A stretch of 64,000 nucleotides of DNA, from NCBI GenBank assembly GCA_964408735.1, contig CAYPAX010000007.1:7815-71814 (forward strand). The letters are read 5' to 3'. A model generated the notes under the pieces. It worked only from the letters and a program-made list of their open reading frames with translations. It was not told the origin of the DNA and searched no databases. Below are positions 7,810 to 17,148 of the stretch, piece by piece (the stretch's first letter is position 1; each line of letters begins with the position of its first letter). A program made the translations under genes and the position numbers. This DNA comes from UBA7887 sp964408735. Its GTDB lineage: Bacteria > Pseudomonadota > Alphaproteobacteria > UBA7887.

Positions 7810-8876
7810 CCGGCCGCCGTCACCAGCGCTGGCGCGGCGGCGACGCGGTTGCGGCCCTGGTTCTTGGCCTCGTAGAGCGCCTTGTCGGCAGCGGCCAGCA
7901 AGATAGCGGAGTCGATTGCCATGGTCGGCTCGGCACTGGCAACGCCGACGCTCACCGTGACCACGCCGGCGCCGGTGCGCGACGTGCTGTGGCCGACGCC
8001 CTTGTCCTGCACGCTTTGCCGCATCGCTTCGGCCACCTGCAAGGCACCCTCCATGGGCGTGTCGGGGAGGACCACGAGAAACTCCTCGCCGCCGTAGCGA
8101 CCCACCATATCGGCGCCGCGGTTGAGGCAATCCTTGAGGCTGAGCGCGATCATCCAGAGACATTCGTCACCGGCCTGATGGCCCTGGCTGTCGTTGAAGT
8201 TCTTGAAATCGTCGACGTCGATCATGACCAGGGACAGGCAGCCCTCCTCGCGCGCCGCGCGGCGCCATTCCATGTCGAAAAAATCGTTCAGCCCGCGCCG
8301 GTTGGCGACACCTGTCAGAGCGTCGCGCGTGGACAACAGCTGCAAGCGCTCATTGGTCTGCTGCAAGACCTCGGTGACCTTGATCAGCTCCTTTTCGCGC
8401 TTTTCCAGCTCGTCTTCGCGCTCAACACGGATCAGCATCGAGCGCCGCCAGCCCAGCGCCGCGCTGATGCGGGCCTCGAGCTCGTAATCGGCGACTGGCT
8501 TGGTGATGAAGTCGGCGGCCCCGGCATCGAAGGCTTCCTTTAGGGTCGCGGCGTCGGAGAGCGAGGTGACGATGATAATGGGAACCAAGGCCAGGGCCGG
8601 CGAGGCGGCAAGGCGGCGGCAAAGATCGATGCCGTTGCTGTCCCCCAGGATCACGTCCATCAGGATCAGGTCGACGGCTTGCGTCTTCGGGCCCGGCTCG
8701 GGATAGCCGACGATGGCGAAGGCTTCCTCGGCCGAGGCGGCGGAACAAACGCCGCCGGCACCCATGCTTTCCAGCATGGCGGCCACGATATGCCGCTGCG
8801 TGGCATCGTCCTCGACCAACAGCACGTTGGCTTCGGAGATATTGCCCGACAGTCTGATGCCGTAACCAGGAGCCAT
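7806..8876 (-). CDS. Response regulator diguanylate cyclase (REC-GGDEF)
   Basis: A 356-aa protein making c-di-GMP. The receiver domain (18-130) has the acidic pair E22/D23/D24, phosphoacceptor D74 and K126. A charged coiled coil at about 150-182 links it to the GGDEF domain. The active site is GGEEF at 262-266. An inhibitory I-site RGAD (253-256) sits five residues upstream, so product inhibition is expected. The start at 8876 is supported by an aaggag site 10 nt upstream. Its stop overlaps the carbamoyltransferase stop. No cognate kinase gene is adjacent. Confidence 0.92.
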   Translation of the reverse strand: MAPGYGIRLSGNISEANVLLVEDDATQRHIVAAMLESMGAGGVCSAASAEEAFAIVGYPEPGPKTQAVDLILMDVILGDSNGIDLCRRLAASPALALVPIIIVTSLSDAATLKEAFDAGAADFITKPVADYELEARISAALGWRRSMLIRVEREDELEKREKELIKVTEVLQQTNERLQLLSTRDALTGVANRRGLNDFFDMEWRRAAREEGCLSLVMIDVDDFKNFNDSQGHQAGDECLWMIALSLKDCLNRGADMVGRYGGEEFLVVLPDTPMEGALQVAEAMRQSVQDKGVGHSTSRTGAGVVTVSVGVASAEPTMAIDSAILLAAADKALYEAKNQGRNRVAAAPALVTAAG

Positions 8877-9055
8877 GTTATCCAGTCTCCTTCCAGAGAG
8901 GCCCCCACCCCAATGCGGCAAGTCCTATAGCACCGAAGTCACTTCAAGGTCTTGCAAAAACCCCCATGATCGGCACCCCACATGGCGCGTAGCGGAGCCG
9001 GCGGTCCCATGATAACGTCGCCGCCTTGGGAAGGGTTCACCGGTGAGGAGCGGCC

Positions 9056-10228
9056 ATGCCAGTCGTCAATCGGATCGCGGCATTCCACGACGTCATGCGC
9101 GAATGGCGCCACGACATTCATCGCCATCCGGAGTTGGCCTACGAGGAGCAGCGCACTGCCTCTGTGGTGGCCGAGCGCCTGCGCGAATTCGGCTTGGACG
9201 AGGTAACCGAAGGCATTGGCAAGACCGGCGTCGTCGGGGTCATCCGCAATGGCGAAGGACCTTCCATCGGCCTGCGCGCCGACATGGACGCCTTGCCGAT
9301 CACCGAGCTGACGGGACTGTCGTACCAGTCCACCAAGGAAGGGCTGATGCATGCCTGCGGCCATGACGGCCATACGGCGATGCTGCTCGGCGCGGCACGG
9401 TACCTGTCGGAGAACCGCAATTTCGACGGCACGGTGGTGTTCGTCTTCCAGCCCGCGGAAGAAGGCTTCGCCGGTGCCAAGGCGATGATCGATGACGGTC
9501 TGTTCGAGCGCTACCCGGTGGATTCGATCTACGGCGTCCACAACATGCCCGGCCTGCCGACAGGCACCATCGCTCTGTCGCCCGGCCCGGTCATGGCGGC
9601 GGCGGATTCGTTCAGCATCACGGTCCAGGGCAAGGGCGGCCACGGCGCCATGCCGCACATGGCTGTCGATCCGGTGCCTGCCGCCGCGGCAATGATCTCG
9701 GCGCTGCAGGGCATCGTCTCGCGCAATGCCGATCCCTCGGCGACCCTGGTGATCTCGGTGACCACGCTGCATGCGGGCGACGCCTTCAACGTGATCCCCG
9801 ATACGGTCGAGTTCGGCGGCACGGTGCGCCACTTCGACAGCGCCGTCGGCGAAATGGCGGAGCGGCGCATGCGCGAGGTGGTCGAAGGCGTCGCCGCCGC
9901 GCACGGCGCGGGGATCGCCTTTTCCTACCGCAAGGGCTATCCGCCGACCGTCAACCACAGCGAGGAAACGGCCTTCGCGCGCGAGGTCGCGGCCGACGTG
10001 CTGGGCTCGGAATCGCCCGAGCAGCCCCGCGTCATGGGCTCGGAGGATTTCTCCTTCTTCCTCGACGAAAAGCCGGGGGCCTATGCTTTTGTCGGCAATG
10101 GCGACGGCCCCGCCTGCGTCACGGTGCACAATCCCCATTACGACTTCAACGACGAGATCCTGCCGGTGGGTGCAAGCTTTTTCGCGCGCTTGGTGGAGAC
10201 CGCACTGCCCCGCACTCCGGTGGCCTGA
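9056..10228 (+). CDS. M20 family amidohydrolase (hippurate/N-acyl amino acid hydrolase type)
   Basis: A 390-aa cytoplasmic metallopeptidase-family hydrolase that cleaves N-acyl amino acids or related amides. Metal-binding signatures are visible: HACGHDGHT (C101, H103), PAEEG (E135, E136) and GSEDFSFF near the C-terminus. The dimerisation domain insert (ADSFSITVQGKGGHGAMPH) is typical of the AbgB/hippurate hydrolase group. A ggtgaggag site precedes the ATG. Hydroxypyruvate isomerase begins 16 bp after its stop, so the two are probably co-transcribed. Confidence 0.88.
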   Translation: MPVVNRIAAFHDVMREWRHDIHRHPELAYEEQRTASVVAERLREFGLDEVTEGIGKTGVVGVIRNGEGPSIGLRADMDALPITELTGLSYQSTKEGLMHACGHDGHTAMLLGAARYLSENRNFDGTVVFVFQPAEEGFAGAKAMIDDGLFERYPVDSIYGVHNMPGLPTGTIALSPGPVMAAADSFSITVQGKGGHGAMPHMAVDPVPAAAAMISALQGIVSRNADPSATLVISVTTLHAGDAFNVIPDTVEFGGTVRHFDSAVGEMAERRMREVVEGVAAAHGAGIAFSYRKGYPPTVNHSEETAFAREVAADVLGSESPEQPRVMGSEDFSFFLDEKPGAYAFVGNGDGPACVTVHNPHYDFNDEILPVGASFFARLVETALPRTPVA

Positions 10229-10244
10229 GCGGGCATACGCAGCA

Positions 10245-11045
10245 ATGCCGAGATTCGCCGCCAACCTGTCCACCATGTTCACGGAGCTGGATTTTCTCGA
10301 ACGCTTCCGGGCGGCGGCGAATTGCGGCTTCCCCGCTGTCGAGTTTCAGTTTCCCTATCAATGGCGGGTGGGAGAGATCGCCGAGCAGCTCTTCAACAAC
10401 GGCTTGGAGCTGGTGCTGTTCAACGTGCCGCCAGGAGACCTGGCGGCGGGCGAGCGCGGGCTTGGCGCGGTGCCCGGGCGCGAGGCGGATTTTCGCGATG
10501 GCGTGCAGCGCTCGCTCGACTATGCCGAGAGCCTGCGGTGTTCGCGTCTGCACGTGATGGCGGGCATGGTCGGGGCGGATGGCGACGCCGCGGCGGCGCA
10601 TGCCTGTTTTGTCGAAAACCTGCGCTGGGCGGCAGCGGAATGCGCCGGGCGCGGCGTGCGGGCGTTGCTCGAGCCGATCAATACCAAGCACGACATACCG
10701 GGCTATTTCCTCGACACGATAGACCAGGCGCGCGCCATCATGGACGAGGTCGCGAGCGACAATCTGTTCCTCCAGTTCGACTTCTATCACCGCCAGATCA
10801 TGGGCGGCGATCTGGCAACGGCCTTCGAGGCGGCGCTGCCGACCATCGATCATATCCAGATCGCCGGGGTTCCCGGCCGCCACGAGCCGGACAATGGCGA
10901 GATCAACTACCCCTATTTGTTCAATCTGATCGACAGCCTCGGCTACCGCGGCTGGATCGGTTGCGAGTACAGCCCCGCCGGCGCCACCCGCGATGGTCTT
11001 GCCTGGGCCTTCGATTATGGCATTAGTGGTCACGGCGGCGGTTGA
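10245..11045 (+). CDS. hyi: Hydroxypyruvate isomerase
   Basis: A 266-aa TIM-barrel enzyme interconverting hydroxypyruvate and tartronate semialdehyde in glyoxylate metabolism. It opens PRFAANLSTMFTELDFLERF, the usual Hyi start. Likely metal ligands are in ALLEPINTKHDIPGYFL, LQFDFYHRQIMGGD, GEINYP and GCEYSPAG. The ATG lies 16 bp after the M20 hydrolase stop. Related barrel isomerases (2-oxo-tetronate isomerase) are an alternative identity. Confidence 0.86.
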   Translation: MPRFAANLSTMFTELDFLERFRAAANCGFPAVEFQFPYQWRVGEIAEQLFNNGLELVLFNVPPGDLAAGERGLGAVPGREADFRDGVQRSLDYAESLRCSRLHVMAGMVGADGDAAAAHACFVENLRWAAAECAGRGVRALLEPINTKHDIPGYFLDTIDQARAIMDEVASDNLFLQFDFYHRQIMGGDLATAFEAALPTIDHIQIAGVPGRHEPDNGEINYPYLFNLIDSLGYRGWIGCEYSPAGATRDGLAWAFDYGISGHGGG

Positions 11046-11104
11046 ACAGGGTAGAATGATGCCAAGGGGTGAGTGGCCGCGGTATCGGCAGAGAGGACTG
11101 TGAC

Positions 11105-12289
11105 GTGGGCATTTCGAGCGACGACCTGCAAAGGCTGCGTGACGCTTCGACGCCTGAGCTGCGCGGCCGCATTGCCGGCCAGATCGGCGCCGAATTCTCG
11201 TCCGGCGACCTGACGCCACGGGCGCGTTCCGATGCGATCGCCATTTTCCGGGCCCTGCTTGAGGATGTCGAGGTGGAGGTCCGCCGCAGCATGTCGCAGG
11301 CCTTGGCGCGCACGCCCGATCTGCCGAGCGACATCGCCAAGCGCCTGGCGCGCGACGTGCTGGAGGTCTCCCAGCCTGTCATCGAGCTCTCGGACGCGCT
11401 CAGCGAGGACGATCTGGTCGAGATCGTCGAGAACCCTGTGCCCCAGGAGCTGCGGCAAAATTACGGGGTCGGCGAACGCTCGTCGCTGGTGGTCGAGATC
11501 GAGCGCCGGCTCAACTCCGTGGCCCGGCGCCAATCCATATCCGGGCGCTTGAGCGACAAGCTCGTCGATCACGGCAGTCCGAGCGTGGTGGCGACCCTGC
11601 TTTCTAATCCCGGCGCCACCATAGAAGAGCCGACCGCGCACAAGGCGATCGACCGCTTCGGCAACGACAACGCCGTGCAGGCCGCATTCGCGACCCGCGA
11701 CAGCGTGCCGGTAGCGGTGGTAGAGCGCCTGCTCTTCGTGGTCTCGGTGGCGGTGCGGGACACGCTTTGCACCAAGCACCAGGTGCCGCCGGCAGTCGTC
11801 GCAAGCGTCTCGCAGCAGGTCAAGGAACGCGCCACCATGGCCCTGCTCACGGACCGCTCCGTGGGCGGCGCGAGACGGCTCGTCGATACCTTGGCGAGCC
11901 AGGACCGGCTGACGGCGACGCTGATCCTGCGCGGCATTTGCACCGGCTGCTTCGCCTTTGTCGAGCATGGTCTGGCCAGCATGGCCGGCAGCCCGGTCGA
12001 GGTGGTGCGCAGCAGCCTGCGCCACGGCGGCGAGCGCGACCTGGCAGCACTCTATCGCGACGCCCACGTGCCCGCCCAGGTCATCCCGGCCTTGGACCGC
12101 GCCATCGCCGTGGCCTATCGCGATGGCGTGCCGGCGGACCCGGACGACGTCGAAGCCTACAGCACGCACATGCTGGGCGCGCTCAGCCCCGTCGTCACCG
12201 AAGGCAAGGATGCCTTGCCGGCCGGCGCCATCGCCGACATCGACGCGGTGATCGCCCATGTCGGGCGTGGCCTCACAGCGCCGGAGTAA
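11105..12289 (+). CDS. DUF2336 domain-containing protein
   Basis: About 394 aa, all alpha, with HEAT-like repeats (LARTPDLPSDIAKRLARD, SQPVIELSDALSEDDL, LSNPGATI) characteristic of DUF2336, a family largely restricted to alphaproteobacteria and of unknown function. I chose the GTG at 11105 because it follows agagagga at good spacing; another GTG lies in frame at 11069. No signal peptide or membrane segment. It stands alone between hyi and the redoxin gene. Confidence 0.75.
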   Translation: MGISSDDLQRLRDASTPELRGRIAGQIGAEFSSGDLTPRARSDAIAIFRALLEDVEVEVRRSMSQALARTPDLPSDIAKRLARDVLEVSQPVIELSDALSEDDLVEIVENPVPQELRQNYGVGERSSLVVEIERRLNSVARRQSISGRLSDKLVDHGSPSVVATLLSNPGATIEEPTAHKAIDRFGNDNAVQAAFATRDSVPVAVVERLLFVVSVAVRDTLCTKHQVPPAVVASVSQQVKERATMALLTDRSVGGARRLVDTLASQDRLTATLILRGICTGCFAFVEHGLASMAGSPVEVVRSSLRHGGERDLAALYRDAHVPAQVIPALDRAIAVAYRDGVPADPDDVEAYSTHMLGALSPVVTEGKDALPAGAIADIDAVIAHVGRGLTAPE

Positions 12290-12331
12290 CCGGCGGGGCG
12301 CGAAACGACCGGATTGACAGAGGTGGAAATC

Positions 12332-13027
12332 ATGTCTGCCGATACCGCTCCCGATGTGGGAGACACCGCACCCGCCTTCACACTGGCCGCTGTCAACCGG
12401 GACGGCGACATCAGCTTGGCCGACTACAAGGAGCGACAGGCGCTTCTGCTGGGCCTGTTTCGCGGTCTGCATTGCCCCTTCTGCCGCCGCCAAGTCGCTC
12501 AGATGAACCGCCAAGCGGAGCAACTGGAGGGACTGGGTGTCGTGCCGCTCGCCGTTCTCAACACCGACCTCGCGCACGCCAAGGCCTATTACGGCAGGCT
12601 CGGATTTGGCTTGGCGCTCGCGGTCGATCCCGAGTGGGACACCCATCGCCGCTATGGCCTGACGGAGACCAAGATTGGCCTCGGCAAGACCGATTGGCCG
12701 AGAAAGGTCAATCCGCTGGATCTCATGCGTGTGAAGATCGGGCCGGAGGACGGCCCACCGAAATCGCTGACATTCATGCGCGCTTCCGCCGCCATGGACC
12801 GGGCCGAAGGCTATAAGCCGCGGCTGGCGGATAAGGCCGGGCAAATAAAGAACGGCCTCACCAATTCCGGTTACGTCCTCATGGATCGGATGGGAATCAT
12901 CCGTTGGCGGTGGGTCGAGGGCAGCGAGAGCCAGAACGAGATGTTCAAGTTCCCATCATCGGACACTGTCGTCGCCGCGATATCGCAAGCGCTAAGCGAG
13001 GCGCCGTCCGGATCCGCGACGCCATAG
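12332..13027 (+). CDS. AhpC/TSA-family redoxin (peroxiredoxin-like)
   Basis: A 231-aa thioredoxin-fold protein. The N-terminal APDVGDTAPAFTLAAVNRDG is peroxiredoxin-like and the active site is HCPFCRRQ with C48 and C51, a CxxC rather than the single peroxidatic cysteine of classical TxxC peroxiredoxins. A long mid-region (GLGKTDWPRKVNPLDLMRVK) is specific to this subgroup. Likely a thiol peroxidase or disulfide reductase of unknown substrate. The ATG at 12332 follows agaggtgg. Confidence 0.75.
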   Translation: MSADTAPDVGDTAPAFTLAAVNRDGDISLADYKERQALLLGLFRGLHCPFCRRQVAQMNRQAEQLEGLGVVPLAVLNTDLAHAKAYYGRLGFGLALAVDPEWDTHRRYGLTETKIGLGKTDWPRKVNPLDLMRVKIGPEDGPPKSLTFMRASAAMDRAEGYKPRLADKAGQIKNGLTNSGYVLMDRMGIIRWRWVEGSESQNEMFKFPSSDTVVAAISQALSEAPSGSATP

Positions 13028-13034
13028 CCAGCTT

Positions 13035-13904
13035 GTGAGCAAACCCGTCGCCATCGTCACCGGCGCCAATGCGGGGCTTGGCAAGGAGACCGTGATCGGC
13101 CTGGCGAAGACGGGGCTGACGGTGGTCATGGCCTGTCGCGGCCTCGCGCGCGGGGAGGCCGCCAGGGCCGAGATTCTGGAACGCCTGCCCAGGGCCGATC
13201 TGGCGGTCATGGAACTGGATCTGGCGAGCCTGGCTTCGGTCAGGGCCTTTGCCGCGGCATTCCGCGAAGCCCAACCAAAGCTCGATCTGCTGATCAACAA
13301 TGCCGGCATCATGGTGCCGCCGCCCGGCCGCAGCGAGGACGGCTTCGAGATCCAGATGGCGGCGAACTATTTCGGCCACTTTCTGCTCACGGCGCTGCTC
13401 ATCGACAGCATGCCGGACAGCCGGCGAAGCCGCGTCGTCTCGCTGGCCAGCATCGCCCACAAGAGCGGGCGCATCCGTCTCGACGGCCTGGCGAGCGCGG
13501 GCGATTACGGCCAAAGCAAGCTCGCCTGCCTGATGTTCGCCTTCGAGCTCGACCGCAGGCTGAAGCGTGCCGGATGGAAGATCCTCTCTGTGGCCGCCCA
13601 TCCCGGCGTTTCGCTGACACCGCTGGTGCGGCATATGAACCCGGTGCTGATCGCGCTGCTCCGCGCCACCGTCGCGCCGGTGCTATTCCACTCGGCGGCG
13701 CGGGGGGCGGAATCGACCCTATTGGCGGCGCTCGGCCGCAAGGTAGAGGGCGGCCAGTATTACGGCCCGCAAGGGCTCATGGAGATGCGTGGGCGCCCCG
13801 GCCTCGCCCGCATCGCACCCCAGGCCAGGGACGAGGCCATAGCTGGCCGGCTCTGGGAGCAGTCCGAGGCGCTGACGGGAGCGGCCTTTCCGTTCGACGC
13901 TTAG
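13035..13904 (+). CDS. Short-chain dehydrogenase (retinol dehydrogenase-like)
   Basis: A 289-aa SDR. Cofactor motif TGANAGLG (9-16), NNAG (88-91), and catalytic Y158/K162 in YGQSK. The N-terminal arginine after the second strand (MACRG) suggests NADP(H). The overall pattern (NYFGHFLLTALL, HPGVSLTPL) matches the retinol dehydrogenase/WW-domain oxidoreductase-like group. It starts at a GTG 8 bp after the redoxin stop, so the two are likely co-transcribed. Its stop overlaps that of the convergent amidohydrolase. Confidence 0.83.
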   Translation: MSKPVAIVTGANAGLGKETVIGLAKTGLTVVMACRGLARGEAARAEILERLPRADLAVMELDLASLASVRAFAAAFREAQPKLDLLINNAGIMVPPPGRSEDGFEIQMAANYFGHFLLTALLIDSMPDSRRSRVVSLASIAHKSGRIRLDGLASAGDYGQSKLACLMFAFELDRRLKRAGWKILSVAAHPGVSLTPLVRHMNPVLIALLRATVAPVLFHSAARGAESTLLAALGRKVEGGQYYGPQGLMEMRGRPGLARIAPQARDEAIAGRLWEQSEALTGAAFPFDA

Positions 13905-15580
13905 CTGTCGAACTCTCTCAGCACCGCGCCCGGCAGGGCACCGTTGGCGATCAGGCCGCTGGCATCGGCGATACGGCTGCCGTTGACCCAGACACCGTGC
14001 AAACCGTTGCCATCGCAGACCAGGCGGCTGGCGCCGGCCGGCAGGTCGTGGACGCGGCGGTTGGTCGAGCGCCCGACCGTGGCCGGGTCGAACAGCATCA
14101 TGTCCGCCCAGGCGCCGGGGCGCAGCCGTCCGCGGTCGGGAATGCGATAGATGTCAGCCTGGCGGCCGGTCATCTCGTAGACCGCGCGCTCGAGCGGAAA
14201 CAGGCCGCGCTCGCGCACCCAATTGCCGTAGAGGTGCAGGCCGAAGCCGGCATCGCAGAAGAAGGTCAGGTGTGCGCCCGCGTCCGATAGCGCGATGGTG
14301 CTGTGGGGATCGCTCAGCAGCTTGCCGACCGCCTCGGGCTGGGCATTGAGCAGCACCGAGGCGAAGGTCGTCTTCATGTCCTCGGCCAGGCCGAAGTCGA
14401 GGATCCAGTCGAGGGGATCGACTCCCGCCTCCGCCGCCAGGGAGGCGATGTCGCGGCCTTCCTTGTCGCGGTTGGCGGGGTCCGCCACCTCGGCGATCTT
14501 GATGCCGCTCCAGTCGCCGGTAAAGGCGGTCATCTTGCCGGGATCGGCGATCTCCGCCTTCACCGCCGCGCGCAGGGCGGGGTCGCGGTAGAGGGCCGGC
14601 AGCGCTTCCGGCGCGGCTTCCATGATGGGCTTCCAGGAGTCGAAGGCCTCCATCATGTACGGATTGTACAAGCTGAAATCCAAGGTCAGCGGGCAGCAGG
14701 AGACCTGGCCGTAGAGCTCATGGCCGCGGCCGTTGGCCTCGCCGATCTTCACCATGGCACCCAAGGTGGCGCGGTCGTTCAGGGGGTTGTGCAGCAGCGC
14801 GGCGACGATCACCGGCCGCCCCGAGGTCTCGGCCAGGGATTCCAGGAAGCCCAACTTCGAGCCCGAGCCGCGCGTCAGCATGAAGGCGCCGCGGCCGCCC
14901 TCGGCCATGGCGGCGACCAGCGCTTCGATCTCGCTCTGCTCGGCAAGGCGCGAGGGCATGGGCACGCCGCCGGCGCCGTTGTGGCCTTCGAAGGTCGACG
15001 TCGCGAAGCCGATGGCACCGGCCGCCATGCCCTCGCGCAGCAGGCCCGCCATGGCCGCGATCTCGTCAGCGCTGGCGGCGCGCTCGGTGGCGTCGTCGCC
15101 CATCACCCAGGTGCGCAGCGAGGAATGGCCGGCGAAGCAGGCGACATTGAGGCCGACGCCGCGGGCTGCAATGTGATCGAGATAGTCGCCGAAGCTTTCG
15201 AAATCCCAGCGCATGCCTTCGCCGAGCGCCTCCAGGGACATGCCTTCGACATTGCAAAGATTGCGTGCGGTGGCGGCGCGGTGCTCGGGCTTGCAAGGCG
15301 CTACGGTGAAACCGCAATTGCCCATCAGCACCGTGGTCACGCCGAGGCGCGAGGAAGGATCGAGCCAGGGGTCCCACGTGACCTGGGCGTCGTAATGGGT
15401 GTGGGTGTCGATAATGCCCGGCGCCAGCGCCAGGCCCTCGGCATCGACGACCTCGCGGCCTGTCCCGACATCGCTGCCGATCTCGGCAATACGGCCTTCG
15501 CTGACGGCAAGCGCGGCATGTTGCGGCGCTTCGCCGCTGCCGTCGTAGAGGACTGCGTTCTTGATCACCAGATCATGCAT
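13901..15580 (-). CDS. D-aminoacylase-like amidohydrolase
   Basis: A 559-aa amidohydrolase-superfamily enzyme of the N-acyl-D-amino acid deacylase type. Key motifs: DTHTHYDAQVTWDPW (metal HxH), MGNCGFTVAP (zinc cysteine), SDAGAHLTFF (catalytic Asp). Many homologues of this branch are annotated D-aminoacylase without proof, so the substrate is uncertain. The ATG at 15580 starts the natural MHDLVIKNAVLYDG. It lies 17 bp after the GST stop and is the last gene of the nitrile hydratase operon, where it may hydrolyse an amide-derived product. Confidence 0.82.
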   Translation of the reverse strand: MHDLVIKNAVLYDGSGEAPQHAALAVSEGRIAEIGSDVGTGREVVDAEGLALAPGIIDTHTHYDAQVTWDPWLDPSSRLGVTTVLMGNCGFTVAPCKPEHRAATARNLCNVEGMSLEALGEGMRWDFESFGDYLDHIAARGVGLNVACFAGHSSLRTWVMGDDATERAASADEIAAMAGLLREGMAAGAIGFATSTFEGHNGAGGVPMPSRLAEQSEIEALVAAMAEGGRGAFMLTRGSGSKLGFLESLAETSGRPVIVAALLHNPLNDRATLGAMVKIGEANGRGHELYGQVSCCPLTLDFSLYNPYMMEAFDSWKPIMEAAPEALPALYRDPALRAAVKAEIADPGKMTAFTGDWSGIKIAEVADPANRDKEGRDIASLAAEAGVDPLDWILDFGLAEDMKTTFASVLLNAQPEAVGKLLSDPHSTIALSDAGAHLTFFCDAGFGLHLYGNWVRERGLFPLERAVYEMTGRQADIYRIPDRGRLRPGAWADMMLFDPATVGRSTNRRVHDLPAGASRLVCDGNGLHGVWVNGSRIADASGLIANGALPGAVLREFDS

Positions 15581-15597
15581 GGCGCTGCCCTTTTCCG

Positions 15598-16218
15598 TCA
15601 GGTGAGCGGTATGCCGGCGACGCGGGCCTCGAAGGCGGGACGCGCGCGGGTGCGGGCATACCAGGCATTGAGCGCTGCCATAGCCGGTGGCGCCTTGGCC
15701 AGCGAGAACCAGCGCCACGCCAGGATGGCGAGCGGGATATCGGCGATGGTGAAGCTATCGCCCATGATCCAGTCGCGCCCCTCGAGGCGGGCATCGAGAA
15801 TTTGCCAGATCGGCACTGCCGCCGCCTCGGCTTCCGCGATCTGCGCCTCCGTATAGGCCTCGGGCGTGCGCACGCGGCCCCAGAAGATGGTCGTCAGCGG
15901 CACCAGCACGGTGGTCTGCTGCCAGTCCATCCAACGGTCCGCATCGGCGCGTGCCTGGATATCCGTCGGCCACATGGCACCGGACGCATATTTGGCTGCG
16001 AGATAGCGCAGGATGGCGTTGCTTTCCCAGAGCACGAAGCCGTCATCCTCGATGGTCGGCACGCGGGCATTGGGATTGCGCGCCAGCATGTCGGCATCGG
16101 TGGTGCGGCCGAAATCGCCGCCGATCTCCTCGTGCTCGAAGCGCAGTGCCGCCTCGTCGCAAAACCATAAGACCTTCTGCACGTTCGACGAATTGCGCCG
16201 GCCCCAGACCTTGAGCAT
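15598..16218 (-). CDS. Glutathione S-transferase
   Basis: A 206-aa cytosolic GST. The thioredoxin-fold half opens LKVWGRRNSSNVQKVLW, where a serine pair takes the catalytic position (beta/zeta-like). VPTIEDDGFVLWESNAILRYL carries the cis-Pro and the glutathione-binding ES. The C-terminal helical domain has FTIADIPLA, the usual N-capping box. It starts 10 bp after the nitrile hydratase alpha stop codon, so it is in the same operon and may detoxify electrophilic nitriles. Confidence 0.88.
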   Translation of the reverse strand: MLKVWGRRNSSNVQKVLWFCDEAALRFEHEEIGGDFGRTTDADMLARNPNARVPTIEDDGFVLWESNAILRYLAAKYASGAMWPTDIQARADADRWMDWQQTTVLVPLTTIFWGRVRTPEAYTEAQIAEAEAAAVPIWQILDARLEGRDWIMGDSFTIADIPLAILAWRWFSLAKAPPAMAALNAWYARTRARPAFEARVAGIPLT

Positions 16219-16228
16219 GGCGGCGCCG

Positions 16229-16852
16229 CTATTCCGCAGCCTGTGCCGCTTGCGGCGACAAGGGCAGGCCGACCCCGATCATGCTGTCTCGGGTGACGAG
16301 CTTGGCGAGATCCTCCTCGCTCCAGCCCTCGGTGCCGTCGGGGCGCTTCGGCAGCACCATGTAACGCATGTCGGCGGTGGAATCGTGCACCCGCAGCTCG
16401 ATGTCGTCGGCCATGCTGACGCCGAACTCAGCCAGCACCGTGCGTGGCTCGCGCACCACGCGCTTGCGGTATTCCTGCGCCTTGTACCAGTCCGGCGGCA
16501 GGCCGAGGACGGTGCGCGGATAACAGGAGCAGAGCGTGCAGACGAAAAGATTGTGCACATCGTCGGTGTTCTCGACCACCACCAGCAGGGTGCCGTCGAG
16601 AGTGAGGCCGAGTTCCTCCGCCGCGGCGCTGCCGTCAGCGAGCATGCGGGCGCGATAGGCCTCGTCGGTCCAGGCGCGGGCGACCATGCGGGCGCCGTCG
16701 GCCGGGCTGCGGGCGTCCATGCGTTCCATCTGGCGGGCGATGCGATCGTCGGTCAGCACGCCATGCTCGACCAGCAATTCGCGCACCGCGACCGCGAGGT
16801 GGCGGTAATAGGGGTCGTGCACACCGTGGCGGTGGTTGACTTCGTCGCTCAT
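16229..16852 (-). CDS. nthA: Nitrile hydratase alpha subunit, cobalt type
   Basis: A 207-aa catalytic subunit that hydrates nitriles to amides. The metal-binding claw VCTLCSC is at residues 104-110 (C105, C108, C110). Threonine between the first two cysteines marks the non-corrin cobalt class; iron enzymes have VCSLCSC. Two of these cysteines are normally oxidised to sulfinic and sulfenic acid. Its ATG overlaps the stop of the upstream beta-like gene by 4 bp. Thiocyanate hydrolase gamma carries the same claw and is a less likely alternative. Confidence 0.92.
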   Translation of the reverse strand: MSDEVNHRHGVHDPYYRHLAVAVRELLVEHGVLTDDRIARQMERMDARSPADGARMVARAWTDEAYRARMLADGSAAAEELGLTLDGTLLVVVENTDDVHNLFVCTLCSCYPRTVLGLPPDWYKAQEYRKRVVREPRTVLAEFGVSMADDIELRVHDSTADMRYMVLPKRPDGTEGWSEEDLAKLVTRDSMIGVGLPLSPQAAQAAE

Positions 16853-17148
16853 GACGCCTGCTCCAGCCAATGTTCGTAGATCTCGACCTCGACGCAGTCC
16901 TGGGCCGGGCCGGTATAGTCGGGCCACAGATGGGATTGCGGAAAACGCACCCGGTAGAGGGTCTGCTTGGGCAGGCCTTCCTCGCCATAGGCGAGCGCTT
17001 CGGGATTGCGAAAGGTGCCGCAGATGCGTTCGATCTCGCCGCTCTTGCCGCGCACATACCAGGGCGTGCGCAAATGGGGTTTGCGCGGCTCGCTGGGCGG
17101 ATCGCGGAAGGCGACATGCACCTTATCGCCGACAGCGAAGCGGCTCAT
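16849..17148 (-). CDS. Nitrile hydratase beta subunit, C-terminal (SH3-like) half
   Basis: A 99-aa protein matching only the C-terminal barrel of nitrile hydratase beta: FAVGDKVHVAFRDP, HLRTPWYVRGKSGEIERICG, LYRVRFPQSHLW and VEVEIYEHWLE. A normal beta subunit is about 210-230 aa, so this is half of one. It overlaps genes on both sides by 4 bp (ATGA type), which suggests translational coupling and fixed stoichiometry. The arrangement resembles the three-subunit toyocamycin nitrile hydratase and thiocyanate hydrolase. Confidence 0.88.
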   Translation of the reverse strand: MSRFAVGDKVHVAFRDPPSEPRKPHLRTPWYVRGKSGEIERICGTFRNPEALAYGEEGLPKQTLYRVRFPQSHLWPDYTGPAQDCVEVEIYEHWLEQAS